Below are positions 60,250 through 64,000 of a stretch of DNA of 64,000 bases, one piece after another. Where the stretch lies: contig JAXLWU010000014.1 of assembly GCA_046328335.1 (NCBI GenBank), positions 1 to 64,000 on the forward strand. Reading direction: 5' to 3'. Made by a program: the position numbers and the translations under genes. This stretch comes from JACCXM01 sp046328335 (GTDB lineage: Bacteria; Chloroflexota; Chloroflexia; Thermomicrobiales; UBA6265). The notes beneath the pieces are model-generated. The model was given only the letters and a program-made list of their open reading frames with translations. It was not told where the DNA came from and did not search any database. Positions within the stretch are counted from its first letter, which is position 1. Every line of letters starts with the position of its first letter.

Positions 60250-61113
60250 TCATCCTTTGACCGCCCCGAAGGTGAGACCGCGCACCAGGTAGCGCTGCGC
60301 GCTGGCGGCGACCAGGAGGACCGGCACGATCATGATCGAGCCGATGGCGGTCATCTCGCCCCAGCGCAGGAATTGATCGGAAATGAACCCCGCCACTACC
60401 ACCGGGATGGTCTTGGCGTTGAACGACGTCAGGATCGAGGCATAGAGGAGTTCGTTCCAGGCATAGATGAACGCGAAGACGGAGGTCACCGCCAGCCCGG
60501 GAAGCGCCAGCGGCAGCACGACGCGGCGGAATCGCTGCCAGAGCGAGCAGCCGTCGACGATCGCCGCCCGTTCGATATCAGCCGGGAGATCCTGGAAGAA
60601 GCCGAGCATCAGCCAGATCACGAAGGGCAGGCCGTAGGCGACATAGGTGAGGATCAGCGCGAGATGGGTGTCGCCGAGGCGGAGATTCTTGACGATCACG
60701 TAATAGGGAATCGCGGTGGTCACCGGGGGAAAGATGCGGGTGATGAGAATCCAGATCAGCAAGCCCTGTCTGAGCGCAAACGAGAGGTAGGTCTTGGCCA
60801 GCGCGTACGCCGCAAGCGAGCCGAAGAAGGTAGTCAGCGCCGTGCTGACGGTGGCGACCAGAACGCTGTTGCCGAAGGCGCGGGCGACGCCCGGCGTCTC
60901 CAGCGCGGCGCGATAGTTGTCCAGGGTGAAGCGCGTCGGCACGATCACCGGCGGCGCGGTGGCGGTATCGGCTGGCACCTTGATCGAGGTAGTTACCAGC
61001 CAGTAGAGCGGAAAGGCGATGATCACCAGAACCACGAACGTGACCAGATAGAGGAGCACCAGCGCGGCGCGGCGCCGGTAGGAAACGGGCGGCGAGGGCA
61101 CGGCGGCGCTCAC
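60250..61113 (-). CDS. ABC transporter permease, carbohydrate type (MalG/UgpE-like)
   Basis: 287 residues from a GTG (61113) overlapping the preceding permease stop by 4 bases. Six membrane helices are likely. FPLYWLVTTSIKVPADTATA starts the periplasmic loop, and the EAA loop reads IERAAIVDGCSLWQRFRRVV near residue 190. The end RGLTFGAVKG is typical of MalG-like proteins. The open frame further upstream is only a shadow of the other permease. Confidence 0.9.
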   Translation of the reverse strand: MSAAVPSPPVSYRRRAALVLLYLVTFVVLVIIAFPLYWLVTTSIKVPADTATAPPVIVPTRFTLDNYRAALETPGVARAFGNSVLVATVSTALTTFFGSLAAYALAKTYLSFALRQGLLIWILITRIFPPVTTAIPYYVIVKNLRLGDTHLALILTYVAYGLPFVIWLMLGFFQDLPADIERAAIVDGCSLWQRFRRVVLPLALPGLAVTSVFAFIYAWNELLYASILTSFNAKTIPVVVAGFISDQFLRWGEMTAIGSIMIVPVLLVAASAQRYLVRGLTFGAVKG

Positions 61114-61991
61114 TTCTGGCGCTGCAACTGGCGGATGAAGACCAGCGAAAGAAGGAAGATGCCGACCAGGAAAACCCAGGACATCGCGGAGGCCTGGCCG
61201 ATCTGGAAGAAGCGCAGACCGGTCTTGTAGATCAGCATCGAGAGCAGTTCCGTCGTCTGACCGGGACCGCCGTATGTCATCGTGAAGATAATGTCGAAGA
61301 CCTTGAAGGCGTCCATCACTCGCAAGAGCAGCAGGACGAGGATCACCGGCTTCAGCAGCGGCAGCGTGATCCGCCGGAAGATCTGCCACTGGCTGGCGCC
61401 ATCGACGTGAGCGGCCTTGTAGAGATCGACCGGCAACGACTGAATCCCCGCGGCCAGGACGAAGGCGACGACGGGCAGGTTCTGCCAGATCTCGACGGTG
61501 ATCACGGCAGGCAGCGCCTGGCTGGGAGAACCAAGCCATTCCTGGGGCGGGATGCCGACCAGCCCGATGGCGGCGTTCACCACGCCATAGGTCGGGTGAT
61601 AGAGGGTCCGCCAGAGCACGCCGGCAATGACCGGGGCGATCATCAGCGGAAAGAGCATCACCGTGCGGATGACGCCCATGGCCCGGATGCGCGAGGTCGC
61701 CAGCAGCGCCAGACCCATTCCCAGCACGAACTCCACCGCGACCGCGCAGACCACGAAGATGATGGTCACGCGCAGGCTGTTGTGAAAGGCGGGATTGATC
61801 AGGAGTTGGCGATAGTTCTCGCCGCCGATCCAGACCGGCCGGCTGTTCGGAATCGTCTGGTTCCAACTGTGGAGACTGAGCCAAAAGGAATAGAGCAGCG
61901 GATAGACCGAGGTCAGCAGGAGAAACAGAACGGCGGGCGCGAGGAAGAGGAGCGAGACGAGCCGCTCGCCGGTGTAGCGTTGCACGATCAC
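61110..61991 (-). CDS. ABC transporter permease, carbohydrate type (MalF/UgpA-like)
   Basis: 293 residues from GTG 61991. LVSLLFLAPAVLFLLLTSVY is the first helix. The EAA loop near residue 205 reads YKAAHVDGASQWQIFRRITL, and six helices are expected. The start is not supported by a clear ribosome site, so the reading may begin elsewhere near 61991. Translationally coupled to the next permease. Confidence 0.9.
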   Translation of the reverse strand: MIVQRYTGERLVSLLFLAPAVLFLLLTSVYPLLYSFWLSLHSWNQTIPNSRPVWIGGENYRQLLINPAFHNSLRVTIIFVVCAVAVEFVLGMGLALLATSRIRAMGVIRTVMLFPLMIAPVIAGVLWRTLYHPTYGVVNAAIGLVGIPPQEWLGSPSQALPAVITVEIWQNLPVVAFVLAAGIQSLPVDLYKAAHVDGASQWQIFRRITLPLLKPVILVLLLLRVMDAFKVFDIIFTMTYGGPGQTTELLSMLIYKTGLRFFQIGQASAMSWVFLVGIFLLSLVFIRQLQRQK

Positions 61992-62132
61992 CGGAGGCGC
62001 ATCAAGGCGCTCCGCATGGGCAAGGGGGATGGACCCCGGTAACGTGGCGATCGACGATCTCTCCTGGCGTGATGTCGAGGGGGCCGGGATACGATCACAC
62101 CGTACCCCGGCCCGGTGTTCCTTGCGGTTGGA

Positions 62133-63446
62133 CTATTCCTTGTATTCCCAGTCCGGCGGGGCCTGGGCGATGACCGTGGTCCAGTTCGCCGCGACGTCGT
62201 TCAACGCATCCTGCGGCGATTTCTGCTCGGACATCGCCGCCGAGAGCCCTTCCGCGAGCCCGATGAACAACTCCAGCCATTGCGGCAGACCAGGCGTGAA
62301 CGGCCGCCCGACATCGTAGGCCTGGACGACGGTTTCCAGGTACGGCTGCTCCTTCAGCACCGCCGGATCGGTCCAGACGGTCTTGCGTGGCGATTCCTCC
62401 TTGAACTCGTTGAGGAGCCGCAGCGCGGTGTCCGGGCCGGTGCAGTAGGCCATGTAGTCGAAGGCGGCGTCGATATTTTGCGAGGTGTTGAAGATCGCGA
62501 AGTTGTGCTGGGTGAAGTTGCCGGTGCCGTTTTCCGGGTACTTCGCCACCGACCATTTGCCGACCACCTTGGAGGCGTCCGGATCGTCCAGGCTGGGCAG
62601 GATGAAACTGGCCCACCCTTCGAGCACGGCGATATCGCCGTTGAGGAAGGCGTTGGAGGCGTCCGGGTTGTCCCAGGCGAGGATGCCCGGTGGGGTGTAC
62701 TGCTTCATCTCGTCGAGCAGCATCTGCAGCGCGGCAACGCCGATTTCGCTGTTGATCTGCGGCTGCCAGTCCGCGCTCAGCAGCGAGCCGCCCTTGGACC
62801 AGAAGCGGGCCAGGAAGAGTTTCACCAATTGGGCGGGAACCCCGGCGAAACCGAGACCGTGCTGATCGCCGCTGGTCAGGTCGCCGAGCATGGTGTTGTA
62901 GTCGTCCCAGGTGGTGGGGAACTTGTCGATGAGATCGGTGCGATAGAAGACCCAGGAGGCGCCGACGCGAATGGGGAGACCATAGCGCACGCCGGCCTGA
63001 CCACCGGCAACCCCTTCCCCGTAGGTGTAGATCGGCTCGAAGAACCCCTCCATGTCGTAGCCGCGAGCGGCGATCAGGTCGTTGATCGGCTGCAGTGAAG
63101 GGTAGATCGTGTACTGGAACTCGATGTCGTTGCAGAAGAAGTCGTACTGGGCTGACCCGGCGGAGAGATCTGCCTGGAGCTTCGGCATCGTCTGTTCCCA
63201 GGGTTGGAAATCCCATTCCACCTTGGCCCCGGTCTTTTCGGTGAACTCCTTGGCGAATTGCTCGACCGCGGGGTTCCAGGCCGCCCCGGCAAGCCCAAGA
63301 CCACGAATGGTGACGCCCTCGTACGCGCCCTGAGCGCGAGCTGGTATGGCGCCGAAGCCCGCGCGGCCGCCCAGCGCCATGGCTCCCGCGCCGGCTCCAA
63401 GCAGTTTGGCCATATCCCGGCGGGTGATCCCGTGCGTTCTCGCCAT
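62133..63446 (-). CDS. ABC transporter extracellular solute-binding protein, family 1
   Basis: 437 residues from ATG 63446 (GGAAGG upstream). A strong twin-arginine leader (MARTHGITRRDMAKLLGAGA, then cleavage near IPARAQ) predicts export of a folded protein. Family 1 binding-protein layout is visible: WNPAVEQFAKEFTEKTGAKV near residue 55, YGLPIRVGASWVFYRTDLID near residue 150 and the hinge region with WASFIL. Substrate is probably a sugar or sugar derivative given the UgpC/MalFG-type partners, but cannot be named. The permeases follow 141 bases downstream. Confidence 0.92.
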   Translation of the reverse strand: MARTHGITRRDMAKLLGAGAGAMALGGRAGFGAIPARAQGAYEGVTIRGLGLAGAAWNPAVEQFAKEFTEKTGAKVEWDFQPWEQTMPKLQADLSAGSAQYDFFCNDIEFQYTIYPSLQPINDLIAARGYDMEGFFEPIYTYGEGVAGGQAGVRYGLPIRVGASWVFYRTDLIDKFPTTWDDYNTMLGDLTSGDQHGLGFAGVPAQLVKLFLARFWSKGGSLLSADWQPQINSEIGVAALQMLLDEMKQYTPPGILAWDNPDASNAFLNGDIAVLEGWASFILPSLDDPDASKVVGKWSVAKYPENGTGNFTQHNFAIFNTSQNIDAAFDYMAYCTGPDTALRLLNEFKEESPRKTVWTDPAVLKEQPYLETVVQAYDVGRPFTPGLPQWLELFIGLAEGLSAAMSEQKSPQDALNDVAANWTTVIAQAPPDWEYKE

Positions 63447-63547
63447 GCTCGCCTTCCTTTCCTCGTCTCTCTCACGGTGGGCGCTGTGGCCCGCCTCGAC
63501 CGCTCGCCGCGTGGCGCGCTGGAGAAGACCCTCGTTCATGCTGCCGG

Positions 63548-64000
63548 TCAGGTCGTACCGGCCGTCGCCATGTGGCTGATCGGCTGGGGAGCAAAATCGA
63601 TGTCGCGATCGAACGGAAAGAGGGGCCGCTCGATCCGCGTGAAGGGAAGCATCGTCAGGTGGTCGCTGCTCATCCCCGGACTGTCCAGCAGGATAATCTC
63701 CCGCGCGATGCCGTCATAGCCCGCCCGAAACTGGATGTGCGATTTGACGACCACGATCCCGGCTTGCGCCGGCTCGAGTCCCACCGCCCGGTACATCGCG
63801 GGGTCGACGGTCATCACCGTGTTGCCGAGCAGCAGCACCGAGACCTGCCCCGCCCGGATCACGGCGCACTCGCCCATATCCATTTCGACGCCGGTATACC
63901 CTTCGCCGCTGAAGCGAAAGCGGGCCGGCCCGGCAAAGGTCACCTTGCCCCGCACGGTCACCGGCTGGTTGTAGATGGTGTCGAGTTTGCCGCCGACGTC
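63548..64000 (-). CDS. M81 family (MlrC/DUF1485-like) protein, C-terminal part only
   Basis: The frame continues past the window edge; 150 residues are visible, starting DVGGKLDTIYNQPVTVRGKV. The segments MGECAVIRAGQVSVLLLGNT, LEPAQAGIVVVKSHIQFRAG and the ending LLDSPGMSSDHLTMLPF match the C-terminal MlrC_C domain of M81 metallopeptidases (microcystinase C relatives). The catalytic N-terminal part lies outside. Such genes often accompany ABC importers. It is followed by the binding-protein gene after 101 bases. Confidence 0.82.
   Translation of the reverse strand, partial: DVGGKLDTIYNQPVTVRGKVTFAGPARFRFSGEGYTGVEMDMGECAVIRAGQVSVLLLGNTVMTVDPAMYRAVGLEPAQAGIVVVKSHIQFRAGYDGIAREIILLDSPGMSSDHLTMLPFTRIERPLFPFDRDIDFAPQPISHMATAGTT

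Noticed and set aside
61114..61884. Long N-terminal extension of the MalG/UgpE-like permease
   Set aside because: It lies fully within the MalF/UgpA-like gene in another frame. The GTG at 61113 overlapping the stop is the normal coupled start.

Overview
The window is 64 kb of high-GC bacterial chromosome with no rRNA, tRNA, CRISPR array or prophage block that I can recognise. Gene style suggests a Chloroflexota bacterium of the Thermomicrobia/Thermomicrobiales type; this is an inference from memory, not a search. The supporting signs are twin-arginine-like leaders on ABC solute-binding proteins, threonine/proline-rich secreted tails, short N-terminal FD...GTRRA leaders on cysteine-rich exported proteins, a TreY/GlgX/GH15 glucan set, and many small palindromic repeats between genes.

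Layout. 1-4728: a homocysteine S-methyltransferase-family gene, an acyl-CoA dehydrogenase, then an M24 peptidase and an alpha/beta hydrolase that are both broken into several reading frames. 4937-8687: a three-gene oligopeptide ABC importer. 8688-11143: a promoter with an SOS-box-like palindrome in its spacer, driving a leaderless protein with three different peptidoglycan hydrolase domains, closed by a bidirectional hairpin. 11156-20337: a DUF433/DUF5615 toxin-antitoxin-like pair (the DUF5615 gene carries a stop), a HAD hydrolase, a P450, an amidohydrolase, and small redox, acetyltransferase and membrane genes. 19960-30908 (all minus strand): a broken ATPase-LuxR regulator, two related secreted beta-helix proteins (one with an embedded cupredoxin), small membrane proteins, and an alpha-dioxygenase-like haem peroxidase whose distal histidine is replaced by arginine. 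31139-50119: an acyltransferase, treY, a duplicated-domain secreted protein, an IS5-like remnant, a trypsin-like protease, glgX, a DoeA-like/small-subunit/amidase operon, a GH15 enzyme and a CehA/McbA-type metallohydrolase. 51107-57919: two cysteine-rich exported proteins flanking a three-gene GT2/methyltransferase/YfhO-like operon and a RidA-like gene. 58273-64000: a sugar-type ABC importer (binding protein, two permeases, ATPase) downstream of the 3' end of an M81/MlrC-family gene.

How parts work together. The lysin promoter suggests damage-inducible lysis. The 20-31 kb block looks like an extracellular copper/redox module with its own regulator. TreY, GlgX and GH15 together suggest turnover of glycogen-like glucans and trehalose, although no treZ is visible here.

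The most unusual layer is repetitive. Four families of short palindromic or tandem-armed elements are scattered between genes, and some lie inside genes: in frame in treY and in the YfhO-like gene, and out of frame in the LuxR-type regulator.
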